Positions 18,954 to 27,738 of a stretch of DNA of 64,000 nt are shown in pieces. Location of the stretch: NCBI RefSeq assembly GCF_036181745.1, contig NZ_CP108080.1, positions 6,637,501 to 6,701,500 on the forward strand, read 5' to 3'. Source of the DNA: Streptomyces sp. NBC_00259 (GTDB lineage: Bacteria > Actinomycetota > Actinomycetes > Streptomycetales > Streptomycetaceae). The notes under the pieces were generated by a model. That model was not told the origin of the DNA, ran no database searches, and saw only the letters and a list, made by a program, of their open reading frames with translations. The stretch's first letter is position 1. Each line of letters begins with the position of its first letter. A program made the translations under genes and the position numbers.

Positions 18954-19198
18954 TCGTGGGTGCTCTCGTCCCCGGTTGCGGCGGTTGAGGCCTCCGCCCT
19001 GCCGTGAGGGACGGGTGGGGTTCGCCGGCCGGCCGCGTGGGCGTAGTTACGTGTGCTGTGCACCTTTTGCCGGGCGGGGTTACCCGATCTTCATCAAAAG
19101 CCTGCCCGCTTCCGCCTCCCGCCCCTTGTCGTGCGGACTGTATGCGAAATGCGGTCTGCGGTATTCCTTGATCACCTCTGGCGGGAGGAAGTTCCCTC

Positions 19199-20803
19199 GT
19201 GCGCCGAACAGCTGTTGCCCCCGCGGCAGTTGCCCTGATGGCCCTCACCGGCTGCTCGTCCCTGCAGACCTCGGCGACCGAGGTCGGCGGCGTCCGGATG
19301 ACCGATGAGCGCCCCGTACGCGACGGCGGAACCCTCACCGTCGCCCTCAACGCCGACCCGGACAAGCTCGATCCGACCCTCGCCCAGACGCTCGTCGGCC
19401 GGACCGTCTTCTCGTCGATGTGCGAGAAGCTCTACGACATCGACCAGCACGGCACCGTCGTCCCCCAGCTCGCCGCCGCGCTGCCCACGACGTCCGCCGA
19501 CGGCCGCACCGTCACCGTCCCCGTACGCAAGGGCCTCACCTTCAGCGACGGGACCGCCCTCGACGCACGCGCCGTCGTCACCTCGCTGCTGCGCCACCGC
19601 GACCTGCCCGGATCGGCGCGCGGCACCGAACTCGCCCCGCTCCGCGCCGTCGCGGCCACCGGCCCGTACACGGTGAAGCTCACCCTCCAGCAGCCGTACG
19701 TCCCGCTCACCGGTGTGCTCGCCGACCGCTCCGGCATGGTGATGTCCCCGACCGCGCTCAAGAAGTACGGCAAGGACTTCACCAACCACCCCTCCTGCGT
19801 CGGCCCCTTCCGCTTCGCCGAACGCGTCGGCGGCGACCGCATCGTCCTCGTCAAGGACCCGCACTACTACGACGCCGACCGGGTCCACCTGGACCGGGTC
19901 GTCTTCAAGCCCATCCCCGACGGCAACGTCCGCCTCGCCAACCTGCGCTCCGGCGACATCCAGATCGGCGACCAGATGAGCCCCGTCGACGTCCGCAGCG
20001 CGCTCACCGAACCGAAGCTCCAGCTCTTCAACTCGCCCTCCCTCGGCTACCAGGGCATCGGCCTCAACGTCGGCAACGTGAAGGGCCTCGGCGAGAAGCC
20101 CGGCCGGATCGACACCCCCATCGCCCGCGACGTCCGCGTCCGCGAGGCCTTCGAGCTCTCCCTGGACCGCGCCCTCATCAACAAGGTCGTCTACCAGGGC
20201 ATGTACGAACCGGCCTGCGGCCCGCTCTCGCCCCAGTCCGCCATCGCCCCCGGCGAACCGGCCTCCCGCTGCCCGCAGCGCGACATCGACAAGGCCAAGC
20301 GCCTGCTGCGTGAGGCCGGCGTGAGCGTCCCCGTGGCGATGGAGCTGAAGGTCTCCACCACACCCGAGCAGAGCCGGCTCGGCCAGGTCGTCCAGGCCAT
20401 GGCCAAGGAGGCCGGATTCGCGGTCACCCTGCGGCCCACCGAGTACGCCACGCTCCTCGACGAGACCGACGCCGGCCGGTACGACGCCTTCACCAGCGGC
20501 TGGTCGGGCCGGCTCGACCCGGACGGCAACATCGCGAGCTTCCTGCGGACCCAGGGCGCCATGAACGCCTACGGACTCTCCGACCCGGACATCGACCGCC
20601 TCGTCGAACGCGGCCGCACCGAGGCCGACCCCGCGGAGCGCACCCGTATCTACGCCGAACTGACCCGCCGGGTGCGGGCCGAACACACCCTCATCTACCT
20701 CTACCGGCAGAAGAACTACGTCGTCGCCTCCACCTCCGTCGCGGGTGTCCGCGTCTACGGCGACGGCCTCGTCCGGGTCAGGACCGCGGGGTACACACGA
20801 TGA
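19199..20803 (+). CDS. Peptide/solute ABC transporter substrate-binding lipoprotein (family 5)
   Basis: A 534-aa extracytoplasmic binding protein. The start is GTG, after GGGAGGA at 19181-19187. The N terminus is a lipoprotein signal with lipobox LTGC, lipidated C19. The SBP_bac_5 fold follows (GGTLTVALNADPDKLDPTLA, then KGLTFSDGTALDARAVV and the hinge region). It is the first gene of a five-gene importer; its stop overlaps the DppB-like start by 4 bp. The gamma-glutamyltransferase at the end of the run suggests peptides or gamma-glutamyl compounds as cargo. The 245-bp gap upstream holds no gene. Confidence 0.92.
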   Translation: MRRTAVAPAAVALMALTGCSSLQTSATEVGGVRMTDERPVRDGGTLTVALNADPDKLDPTLAQTLVGRTVFSSMCEKLYDIDQHGTVVPQLAAALPTTSADGRTVTVPVRKGLTFSDGTALDARAVVTSLLRHRDLPGSARGTELAPLRAVAATGPYTVKLTLQQPYVPLTGVLADRSGMVMSPTALKKYGKDFTNHPSCVGPFRFAERVGGDRIVLVKDPHYYDADRVHLDRVVFKPIPDGNVRLANLRSGDIQIGDQMSPVDVRSALTEPKLQLFNSPSLGYQGIGLNVGNVKGLGEKPGRIDTPIARDVRVREAFELSLDRALINKVVYQGMYEPACGPLSPQSAIAPGEPASRCPQRDIDKAKRLLREAGVSVPVAMELKVSTTPEQSRLGQVVQAMAKEAGFAVTLRPTEYATLLDETDAGRYDAFTSGWSGRLDPDGNIASFLRTQGAMNAYGLSDPDIDRLVERGRTEADPAERTRIYAELTRRVRAEHTLIYLYRQKNYVVASTSVAGVRVYGDGLVRVRTAGYTR

Positions 20804-21753
20804 CCACCTACCTGCTGCGGCGGCTCCGCCAGTCCCTCCTCACCCTCTTCCTCGTCAGCATCGTCGTCTTCGCCGGCATCCGGGCCCTGCCCGGTGACCC
20901 GGCGCTCGCCCTCGCCGGTGAGGAACGCAGCCCCGAGGCGCTCGCCGCGATCCGCGCGAGCTACGGACTCGACGACAACGTTCTCATCCAGTACGGCCGG
21001 TTCATCGGCCATGCCCTCACCGGCGACCTCGGCACCTCCTCCCGTACCGGACTCCCCGTCGCCGACGCCATCACCGAAGCCCTGCCCGTGACCCTCGAAC
21101 TGGCCGCGCTGTCCCTCCTGCTGGCCGTCGTCGTCGGCATCGGCGCCGGAGTCGTCGCGGCCGTGCGGCGCGGCAGGCCGGAGGAGTGGCTGGCCAACGC
21201 GATCGCCCTGCTGGGCCTTTCGGTGCCGACGTTCTGGCTCGGCATCGTGCTCGTGCTCACCTTCGCCATCGCCGTACCCGTCTTCGCCGCCTCCGGATAC
21301 GTCCCCTTCGGCACGGACCCGTTCGACAACCTGCGCCGCATGGTGCTGCCCGCGGTCGTCCTCGGCTCCGGACTCGCGGCCGTCGTCATGCGCCAGACCC
21401 GGGCCGCGATGCTCGACTCGCTCTCCGCCGACTACATCCGCACCGCCAGGGCCAAGGGCCTCTCCCGGCGGGCCGTCATCGGCCGGCACGCCCTGCGCAA
21501 CTCCCTCGTCACCGTCGTCACGGTGCTCGGCCTGCAACTCGGCCACCTGATCTCCGGAGCCGTCGTCACCGAGCAGATCTTCGTCCTCCCCGGCTTCGGC
21601 AAGCTCACCATCGACGCCGTCTTCACCCGCGACTACGCGACGCTGCAAGGCGTGGTGCTGTGCACCTCCGCCGCGTACATCCTCATCAACCTGCTGGTCG
21701 ACGTGCTCTATTCGGTGATCGACCCGCGCATCCGGCTCGGAGGTGCCCGGTGA
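20800..21753 (+). CDS. Peptide ABC transporter permease, DppB-type
   Basis: Inner-membrane permease of 317 aa with six predicted transmembrane segments and the N-terminal MTTYLLRRLRQSLLTLFLVS typical of DppB/OppB. The EAA-like cytoplasmic loop that docks the ATPase is at DYIRTARAKGLSRRAVIGRH. It overlaps its neighbours on both sides by 4 bp, so subunits are coupled at translation. Confidence 0.93.
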   Translation: MTTYLLRRLRQSLLTLFLVSIVVFAGIRALPGDPALALAGEERSPEALAAIRASYGLDDNVLIQYGRFIGHALTGDLGTSSRTGLPVADAITEALPVTLELAALSLLLAVVVGIGAGVVAAVRRGRPEEWLANAIALLGLSVPTFWLGIVLVLTFAIAVPVFAASGYVPFGTDPFDNLRRMVLPAVVLGSGLAAVVMRQTRAAMLDSLSADYIRTARAKGLSRRAVIGRHALRNSLVTVVTVLGLQLGHLISGAVVTEQIFVLPGFGKLTIDAVFTRDYATLQGVVLCTSAAYILINLLVDVLYSVIDPRIRLGGAR

Positions 21754-22637
21754 CCACGACCGTACTCAGCGCCCTGCGGCCGAGGTCCGGCGCCGCGGCC
21801 CCGGGCGCCGCCGGACTGCGCGCGCTCGGCCGCAACCGGCTCGCGCTCACCGGCGCCGTCATCGCCGCCGTGTTCGTCCTCGCGGCCCTCTTCGCCCCGC
21901 TGATCGCCCCGTACGACCCCGCCCAGCCCGACTTCGGCAACGCGCTGGCCGCGCCCGGCCGGTCGCACTGGCTCGGCACCGACGACCTCGGCCGCGACCA
22001 GCTCTCCCGCATCGTCCACGGCGCCCGCGCCTCGATGCAGGTCGGACTGCTCGCCGTGGTCCTCGCCTTCCTCGTCGGGGTACCGCTCGGACTGGTCGCC
22101 GGCTACTACGGCCGCCTCGCCGACAGCACCGTCTCCCGCCTCACCGACACCATGCTGGCGTTCCCCTTCCTGGTGCTCGCCGTCGGGCTCGCCGCGGTGC
22201 TCGGACCCTCGCTGACCAACGCCACCATCGCCATCGGCATCTCCCAGATCCCCGCCGTCATCCGCATCACCCGCGCCGAGACACTGCGCCTCAAGCACAC
22301 CGACTACGTCGCCGCGGCCATCGCCAACGGCGGCGGCGACGCCACCGTCCTCGGCCGGCACATCCTCCCCAACGCCACCTCCGCGCTGATCGTCCAGGCC
22401 ACCGTCGGCATCCCCGCCGCGATCATCGGCGAGGCGCTGCTGAGCTTCCTCGGCCTGGGAGTGCAGCCGCCCGACCCCTCGCTCGGCGTCATGCTCTCCG
22501 GCGCCCAGGCATTCCTCGCGCCCGCCCCCTGGCTGGCCGTCTTCCCCGGACTCGCGATCGTCGCCGCGACACTCGCGTTCAACCTGCTCGGCGACGGGCT
22601 GCGCGACATCCTCGACCCCCGTGGAGCGACCCGATGA
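21750..22637 (+). CDS. Peptide ABC transporter permease, DppC-type
   Basis: Second permease subunit, 295 aa. I chose GTG 21750, overlapping the previous stop and preceded by GGAGG at 21740-21744. The N-terminal transmembrane helix is followed by the periplasmic motif HWLGTDDLGRDQLSRIVHGA, a DppC/OppC hallmark. The ATPase-docking loop is TDYVAAAIANGGGDATVLGR. It forms the membrane channel with the DppB-like subunit. Confidence 0.93.
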   Translation: MTTTVLSALRPRSGAAAPGAAGLRALGRNRLALTGAVIAAVFVLAALFAPLIAPYDPAQPDFGNALAAPGRSHWLGTDDLGRDQLSRIVHGARASMQVGLLAVVLAFLVGVPLGLVAGYYGRLADSTVSRLTDTMLAFPFLVLAVGLAAVLGPSLTNATIAIGISQIPAVIRITRAETLRLKHTDYVAAAIANGGGDATVLGRHILPNATSALIVQATVGIPAAIIGEALLSFLGLGVQPPDPSLGVMLSGAQAFLAPAPWLAVFPGLAIVAATLAFNLLGDGLRDILDPRGATR

Positions 22638-23653
22638 CCACACCTGTGCTCAGCGTCCGGGACCTGTCCGTGTCGTTCCGCGGCGACGCCCGAACCGTCC
22701 ACGCCGTCGACTCCGTCAGCTACGACCTCGCGGCGGGCGAAGTCCTCGCGGTCGTCGGCGAGTCGGGCTGCGGCAAGTCCGTCACCTCGATGGCGGTGAT
22801 GGGGCTGCTGCCGCCCACCGCCCGGGTCGAGGGCTCCGTCCGGCTGGCCGGCCGCGAACTGGCCGGAGCCGACGAGCGGACACTCGGCAAGATCCGCGGC
22901 AAGGACATCGCGATGATCTTCCAGGAGCCGATGACCTCCCTCAACCCCGTCCTCACCGTCGGCCGCCAGATCACCGAGGTGCTCCGGCGCCACCAAGGAC
23001 TTCGCCGCAGGGAAGCCGTCGAGCGGGCCGTCGAACTCCTCACCCTGGTCGGCATCCCCGCGCCCCGCAGCCGTATCGACGAGTACCCGCACCAGCTGAG
23101 CGGCGGAATGCGCCAGCGCGTGATGATCGCCGTGGCGGTCGCCTGCGACCCGTCGGTCCTCATCGCCGACGAGCCGACCACCGCGCTCGACGTCACCGTC
23201 CAGGCCGGCATCCTGGAGGTGCTGCGGTCGCTGCGCGAGCGCCTCGGCACCGCGATCGTCCTCATCACCCATGACCTCGGCGTCGTCGCCGAACTCGCCG
23301 ACCGGGTGCTGGTGATGTACGCGGGCCGCTCCGTCGAAGAGGCCCCGGTGCACGAACTGTTCGCCGCGCCCCGGCATCCGTACACGAGCGGGCTGCTCGG
23401 TGCCGTACTGCGCCCGGGCGGCGAGGGCAAACGGCGGCTCCCGGAGATCCCCGGCCTCGTGCCGAGCCTCGACACCCAGCCCGACGCCTGCACGTTCGCC
23501 CCGCGCTGTGCGTACGCCGACGACGACTGCACCGCCGCACGACCGGACTTCGAGACGCTCGGCGGCACCCGTGCCGGCCACGGCGGTGTCCACGCGGTGG
23601 CCTGTCGGCACCCGCTTCCGCTCACTCCCACGAGCCCGGAGGTCATGCAGTGA
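22634..23653 (+). CDS. Peptide ABC transporter ATP-binding protein, DppD-type
   Basis: ABC ATPase of 339 aa. Walker A GESGCGKS is at 42-49, the Q-loop at MIFQEPMTSLNP, signature LSGGMRQRV, Walker B VLIADEPTTALDV and a switch His in LITHDLGVV. The C-terminal oligopeptide-transporter extension contains the Cys-rich DACTFAPRCAYADDDC, which in family members can hold an iron-sulphur cluster. ATG 22634 overlaps the DppC stop. Confidence 0.93.
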   Translation: MTTPVLSVRDLSVSFRGDARTVHAVDSVSYDLAAGEVLAVVGESGCGKSVTSMAVMGLLPPTARVEGSVRLAGRELAGADERTLGKIRGKDIAMIFQEPMTSLNPVLTVGRQITEVLRRHQGLRRREAVERAVELLTLVGIPAPRSRIDEYPHQLSGGMRQRVMIAVAVACDPSVLIADEPTTALDVTVQAGILEVLRSLRERLGTAIVLITHDLGVVAELADRVLVMYAGRSVEEAPVHELFAAPRHPYTSGLLGAVLRPGGEGKRRLPEIPGLVPSLDTQPDACTFAPRCAYADDDCTAARPDFETLGGTRAGHGGVHAVACRHPLPLTPTSPEVMQ

Positions 23654-24672
23654 CCAGCCCATCGCCCGCTCTCGAACTGGACGGCCTCACCCGCCACTTC
23701 GCCTCCGGCGGCAGCACCGTCCGCGCCGTCGACGGTGTCAGCCTCACCGTCGGCCGAGGCGAAGTGCTCGGCCTCGTCGGCGAGTCCGGCAGCGGGAAGT
23801 CGACCGTCGGCCGCTGCGCCGTACGTCTCGACGAACCCACCGCCGGCACCGTCCGCATCGGCGGAACCGATGTCACCCGGCTCTCCCGGCGCGCCCTGCG
23901 GCCCCTGCGCAAGGACTTCCACCTCGTCTTCCAGGACCCGTCGTCGTCACTCGACCCGCGGATGACGGCCGGCGCCATCATCGCCGAACCGATCCGGCTG
24001 CACCGGCTGGCCGCGCGCGGCGAGGCCGTACGCACCCGCGTCGCGGAGCTGCTCGCGCAGGTCGGGCTGCGCCCGGAGCACGCCGACCGGCACCCGCACG
24101 AACTCTCCGGCGGCCAGCGCCAGCGCATCTCGCTGGCCCGGGCACTCGCCGTCGACCCGGATCTGCTCATCGCCGACGAGCCCACGTCGGCGCTCGACGT
24201 CTCCGTCCAGGCGTCCGTGCTCAATCTGCTGGCCGATCTGCAGCGGGACCGGGGCTTCGGCTGCCTGTTCATCACCCATGACCTCGCGGCCGTCGAGTTC
24301 CTCGCGGACCGGATCGCCGTGATGTACCTCGGCCGGATCGTCGAACAGGCCCCGACCGCCGAACTGTTCGCGGCGCCCAAGCATCCGTACACCCGGGCAC
24401 TGCTGTCGGCGGCGCCCGTACCGGACCCGGCGGCGCAACGCTCCCGCGAGCGGATCGTGCTCAGCGGCGAGCTGCCGAGCCCGCTGTCCCCACCGCCGGG
24501 CTGCCACTTCCACACCCGCTGTCCGGTGGCCGTCGACCGCTGCCGCACCGACGTCCCGGAGCTGCGTACGCTGCCGGGGACGGCCCGGCAGGTCGCCTGT
24601 CATCTGGTGGCCGAGGACGGCACGGCGCCCGTCGCGACCAACGCGTCCCCGGCGTCCGACCTCGCCTCCTGA
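23650..24672 (+). CDS. Peptide ABC transporter ATP-binding protein, DppF-type
   Basis: Second ATPase, 340 aa, with Walker A GESGSGKS at 44-51, signature LSGGQRQRI, Walker B LLIADEPTSALDV and the C-terminal CHFHTRCPVAVDRC region. GTG 23650 overlaps the DppD stop by 4 bp. It pairs with DppD to power import. The gene is followed by repetitive sequence before the gamma-glutamyltransferase gene. Confidence 0.93.
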   Translation: MTSPSPALELDGLTRHFASGGSTVRAVDGVSLTVGRGEVLGLVGESGSGKSTVGRCAVRLDEPTAGTVRIGGTDVTRLSRRALRPLRKDFHLVFQDPSSSLDPRMTAGAIIAEPIRLHRLAARGEAVRTRVAELLAQVGLRPEHADRHPHELSGGQRQRISLARALAVDPDLLIADEPTSALDVSVQASVLNLLADLQRDRGFGCLFITHDLAAVEFLADRIAVMYLGRIVEQAPTAELFAAPKHPYTRALLSAAPVPDPAAQRSRERIVLSGELPSPLSPPPGCHFHTRCPVAVDRCRTDVPELRTLPGTARQVACHLVAEDGTAPVATNASPASDLAS

Positions 24673-24674
24673 TC

Positions 24675-24800
24675 CCGGACCCGGAACCCCCGGACCGGGA
24701 ACCCCGGACCGGGAACCATGATCCCCGAACCCCGAACCCCGAACCCCGAACCCCTGAACCCCGAACCCCGAACCCCTGAACCCCGAACCCCGAACCCCGT
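24675..24800 (+). repeat. Tandem repeats: 14-mers then a CCCCGAA heptamer array
   Basis: Immediately after the DppF stop come about three degenerate copies of a CCGGACCGGGAACC-like unit (24675-24717). Then about eleven heptamers of CCCCGAA follow (24723-24800), two of them with an inserted T (CCCCTGAA). The array fills almost the whole 149-bp gap before the next gene and ends 22 bp before its start. It is too short-period for CRISPR and has no coding potential worth calling. Confidence 0.85.
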
Positions 24801-24821
24801 ACACCGATGGAGCCATCCCGC

Positions 24822-26627
24822 ATGTTCACCACCCGGCCGACCCTTCAGGGCACCTTCGGCATGGTGTCCTCCACCCACTGGCTCGCCTCGCAGTCCGCGA
24901 TGGCCGTACTGGAGGACGGCGGGAACGCCTTCGACGCCGCCGTCGCCGCGGGCTTCGTCCTGCACGTCGTCGAGCCGCACCTCAACGGCCCCGCAGGAGA
25001 GGTCCCGATCATCCTCGCGCCCGCGGGCGGCGAGGTGCGGGTGCTGTGCGGCCAGGGCCCCGCGCCCGCCGGCGCCACCATCGACCACTACCGGGGGCTC
25101 GGACTCGGTCTCGTCCCCGGCACCGGGCCGCTCGCCGCCGCCGTCCCCGGCGCGTTCGACGCCTGGATGGTGCTGCTGCGCGACCACGGCACCAGGACGC
25201 CCGCCGAGGTGCTGAAGTACGCCATCGGGTACGCGGAGGACGGGCACGCGCCGGTCGAGCGGGTCGGCGAGACCGTGGAGACCGTACGCGAGCTGTTCGA
25301 GACCGAGTGGACGACCTCCGCCGAGGTGTATCTGCCGGGCGGCCGGGCCCCGCGGCCCGGCGAACTGTTCCGCAACCCGGCCCTGGCCGCGACCTGGCGG
25401 CGGCTGATCGCGGAGGCGGGCGACGGCAGCAGGACCGAGCAGATCGAGCGGGCGCGGGCCGTCTGGCGCGAGGGCTTCATCGCCGAGGCACTGGTCGGCC
25501 GATCCGCCGTGCCCACCATGGACACGAGCGGCACCCGGCACACCGGCACGCTCACCGCGGCCGATCTCGCCGGCTGGTCCGCCGCGTACGAGGCGCCGGC
25601 GACGTACGACTGGCGCGGCTGGACGCTGTGCAAGGCGGGCGGCTGGAGCCAGGGCCCCGCGTTCCTGCAGCAGTTGGCGCTGCTGCCGCCCGAGCTGCCC
25701 GAGTACGGTTCCGCCGAGTACGTCCACCTCCTCGTCGAGGGCTGCAAGCTCGCCATGGCGGACCGCGAGGCCTGGTACGGCGACGCCGCGGACGTCCCGC
25801 TGGAAGCGCTGCTGTCGGAGCCGTACAACGCCGAGCGGCGGGGCCTGATCGGCGCGAAGGCCTCGTACGAGCTGCGGCCGGGAAGCCCCGGCGGACGCGC
25901 CCCCGTGCTCAGCGCGCACGCTCTCGGCGTCGCGGCGGGCGGGACGGGCTTCGACGCGATGGGCATCACCGGCGGACCGGCGGCAGGGGTCGGCGAGCCG
26001 ACCGTCGCCAAGGACGGTGCGACGCGCGGCGACACCTGCCACCTCGACGTCGTCGACCGGTGGGGCAACATGGTCGCGGCCACGCCCAGCGGCGGCTGGC
26101 TCCAGTCCAACCCGGTCGTGCTGGAGCTGGGCTTTCCGCTCGGCACGCGACTGCAGATGGCCTGGCTGGACCCGGGGCTGCCGAACTCGCTCACGCCGGG
26201 GCGCCGCCCCCGCACCACCCTCACCCCGTCGCTGGCGCTGCGCGACGGGAAGCCCGTGATGGCCTTCGGCACACCGGGCGGCGACCAGCAGGACCAGTGG
26301 CAGCTGCACTTCTTCCTGGCCGTGGCGCTGCGCGGCGAGGTCCGTGGCGGGCTGGACCTGCAGGGCGCGATCGACGCCCCGAACTGGCACAACGACAGCT
26401 TCCCCGGCTCCTTCTACCCGCGCGGGATGCGTCCCGGATCCCTCACCGTGGAGTCCCGGACGGACCCCGAGGTCGTGGCGGAGCTGCGGCGGCGCGGCCA
26501 TGACGTCACGGTCGGGGAGCCCTGGTCGGAGGGCCGGCTGTGCGCGGTCGCGCGGGACCCGGAAACCGGTGTGCTGTCGGCGGCGGCGAACCCGCGTGGC
26601 ATGCAGGGTTATGCGGTGGGCCGCTGA
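24822..26627 (+). CDS. Gamma-glutamyltransferase family protein
   Basis: An Ntn-hydrolase-like protein of 601 aa related to gamma-glutamyltransferases, which cleave gamma-glutamyl bonds as in glutathione. The N-terminal large-subunit region contains LEDGGNAFDAAVAAGF and GPLAAAVPGAFDAW. The presumed autoprocessing site and nucleophile Thr is in RGDTCHLDVVDRWGN, followed by ATPSGG. ATG 24822 has GGAG 9 nt upstream; an in-frame ATG at 24807 has none. No signal peptide is visible, so it probably acts inside the cell. Its place after a peptide importer suggests uptake and cleavage of gamma-glutamyl peptides. Related family members are cephalosporin acylases or other amidases, so the substrate is uncertain. 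Confidence 0.82.
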   Translation: MFTTRPTLQGTFGMVSSTHWLASQSAMAVLEDGGNAFDAAVAAGFVLHVVEPHLNGPAGEVPIILAPAGGEVRVLCGQGPAPAGATIDHYRGLGLGLVPGTGPLAAAVPGAFDAWMVLLRDHGTRTPAEVLKYAIGYAEDGHAPVERVGETVETVRELFETEWTTSAEVYLPGGRAPRPGELFRNPALAATWRRLIAEAGDGSRTEQIERARAVWREGFIAEALVGRSAVPTMDTSGTRHTGTLTAADLAGWSAAYEAPATYDWRGWTLCKAGGWSQGPAFLQQLALLPPELPEYGSAEYVHLLVEGCKLAMADREAWYGDAADVPLEALLSEPYNAERRGLIGAKASYELRPGSPGGRAPVLSAHALGVAAGGTGFDAMGITGGPAAGVGEPTVAKDGATRGDTCHLDVVDRWGNMVAATPSGGWLQSNPVVLELGFPLGTRLQMAWLDPGLPNSLTPGRRPRTTLTPSLALRDGKPVMAFGTPGGDQQDQWQLHFFLAVALRGEVRGGLDLQGAIDAPNWHNDSFPGSFYPRGMRPGSLTVESRTDPEVVAELRRRGHDVTVGEPWSEGRLCAVARDPETGVLSAAANPRGMQGYAVGR

Positions 26628-26734
26628 CCGGACACCTCGCGTTCACCCTGCCTTGACCCGTGGTCGGCCGGGTGTCCATCCGGTGGTCACCGGGCGGCAG
26701 CTGGGATGTCAGTGGGGCGTGCTTTGCTGGACGC

Positions 26735-27592
26735 ATGACCGAAGAGCTTTTGTCCGGGACGACCGGAAACCCCTGGGAGTCCCGAATCCTCGCGCTGGTC
26801 GAGGAGGCGGTCCGCAAGGCGGCCGCCTCCGAGATCATGCCGCGATTCCGCCGGCTCGCCGCGCACGAGATCGTCGAGAAGAGCGGTCCGTACGACCTGG
26901 TGACGGTGGCCGACCGCAACGCCGAGGAGCATCTGACGGCGTCCCTCACGGCGCTGCTGCCCGGCTCGGTCGTGGTGGGTGAGGAAGCGGTCCACGCGGA
27001 CCCGGCGGTGTACGGGGCGCTGCAGGAAGACGCGCCCGTGTGGATCGTCGACCCCGTGGACGGCACGCGTCAGTTCGTGCACGGTGACCCCGGCTTCTGC
27101 ACGCTCGTCGCGCTGGCCCGGCGCGGCGAGGTGCTCGCGTCGTGGACGTACGCCCCCGCGCTGGACGAGATGGCGACGGCGCTGCGCGGCCACGGCGCCC
27201 GGGTGGACGGCAGGGAGATACGGTCGGGTTCGCCGGAGCCGGGCGCGGTCCTCGAAGTGGCCATGTCCCACCCGGACTTCACGACCCCCGAGGAGAAGCA
27301 GGCTCTCCTCGCGCTGCGCACCGACGGCGTCCACGCCCGCCCGTGCGGCTCCGCCGGCCTGGAGTACCTCGCGGTGGCCCGCGGTGAACTCGATGCGGTT
27401 GCCTTCTCTTGGGAGAATGCCTGGGATCACGCGGCAGGCCTCCTCCTCGTCGCCGAAGCAGGCGGCACGGACCTGACCCTGACCGGCGACCGCTTCCGCA
27501 TCACGGGCGGCAACGCCCTGCCGTTCACGGCGGGCAGGGACGCGGCCACGACGCGGCGGATCCACGAACTCCTCGCCTCGGGCGCGCGGTAG
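26735..27592 (+). CDS. Inositol-monophosphatase-family phosphatase
   Basis: A 285-aa Mg-dependent phosphatase of the IMPase/FBPase/CysQ/HisN superfamily. Metal-binding motifs are visible: VVGEEA with the Glu, WIVDPVDGTRQFVHG with the canonical DPxDGT, and NAWDHAAGLLLVAEAGG with the C-terminal Asp. ATG 26735 is the first conserved Met; no clear Shine-Dalgarno is seen. The substrate could be histidinol phosphate, inositol phosphate or PAP. It stands alone after the importer cluster. Its stop codon is part of an exact tandem duplication. Confidence 0.87.
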   Translation: MTEELLSGTTGNPWESRILALVEEAVRKAAASEIMPRFRRLAAHEIVEKSGPYDLVTVADRNAEEHLTASLTALLPGSVVVGEEAVHADPAVYGALQEDAPVWIVDPVDGTRQFVHGDPGFCTLVALARRGEVLASWTYAPALDEMATALRGHGARVDGREIRSGSPEPGAVLEVAMSHPDFTTPEEKQALLALRTDGVHARPCGSAGLEYLAVARGELDAVAFSWENAWDHAAGLLLVAEAGGTDLTLTGDRFRITGGNALPFTAGRDAATTRRIHELLASGAR

Positions 27593-27608
27593 CTCGGGCG
27601 CGCGGTAG
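27577..27608 (+). repeat. Exact 16-bp tandem duplication ending on the IMPase stop codon
   Basis: CTCGGGCGCGCGGTAG occurs at 27577-27592, ending with the TAG stop, and again directly at 27593-27608. The second copy repeats the stop. It is one of a group of duplications at gene ends in this window. Confidence 0.9.
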
Positions 27609-27724
27609 CGGACAGCAGCGCCGAGCGGTGGGGCGGCCCGGGTGGGACGGATCCAGCGCGACGGCGCCGGTGGGATGGTCCGGTGGGGCGTGGGGCCGTC
27701 GGAAAGCGAGCCGTGACGCCTCGA

Positions 27725-27730
27725 TAGGGT
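27725..27730 (+). promoter_or_regulatory. -10 element TAGGGT for a probable leaderless gene
   Basis: TAGGGT matches the Streptomyces TANNNT -10 pattern and ends 8 bp before ATG 27739, so transcription would start at or next to the start codon. No Shine-Dalgarno is present, which fits a leaderless mRNA. No convincing -35 was found. Confidence 0.5.
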
Positions 27731-27738
27731 CGTGTGCC

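Noticed and set aside
24720..24800. The heptamer array as a CRISPR or a telomere
   Set aside because: No spacers and no cas genes. Streptomyces telomeres are palindromic blocks rather than heptamer arrays, and the array sits between coding genes.
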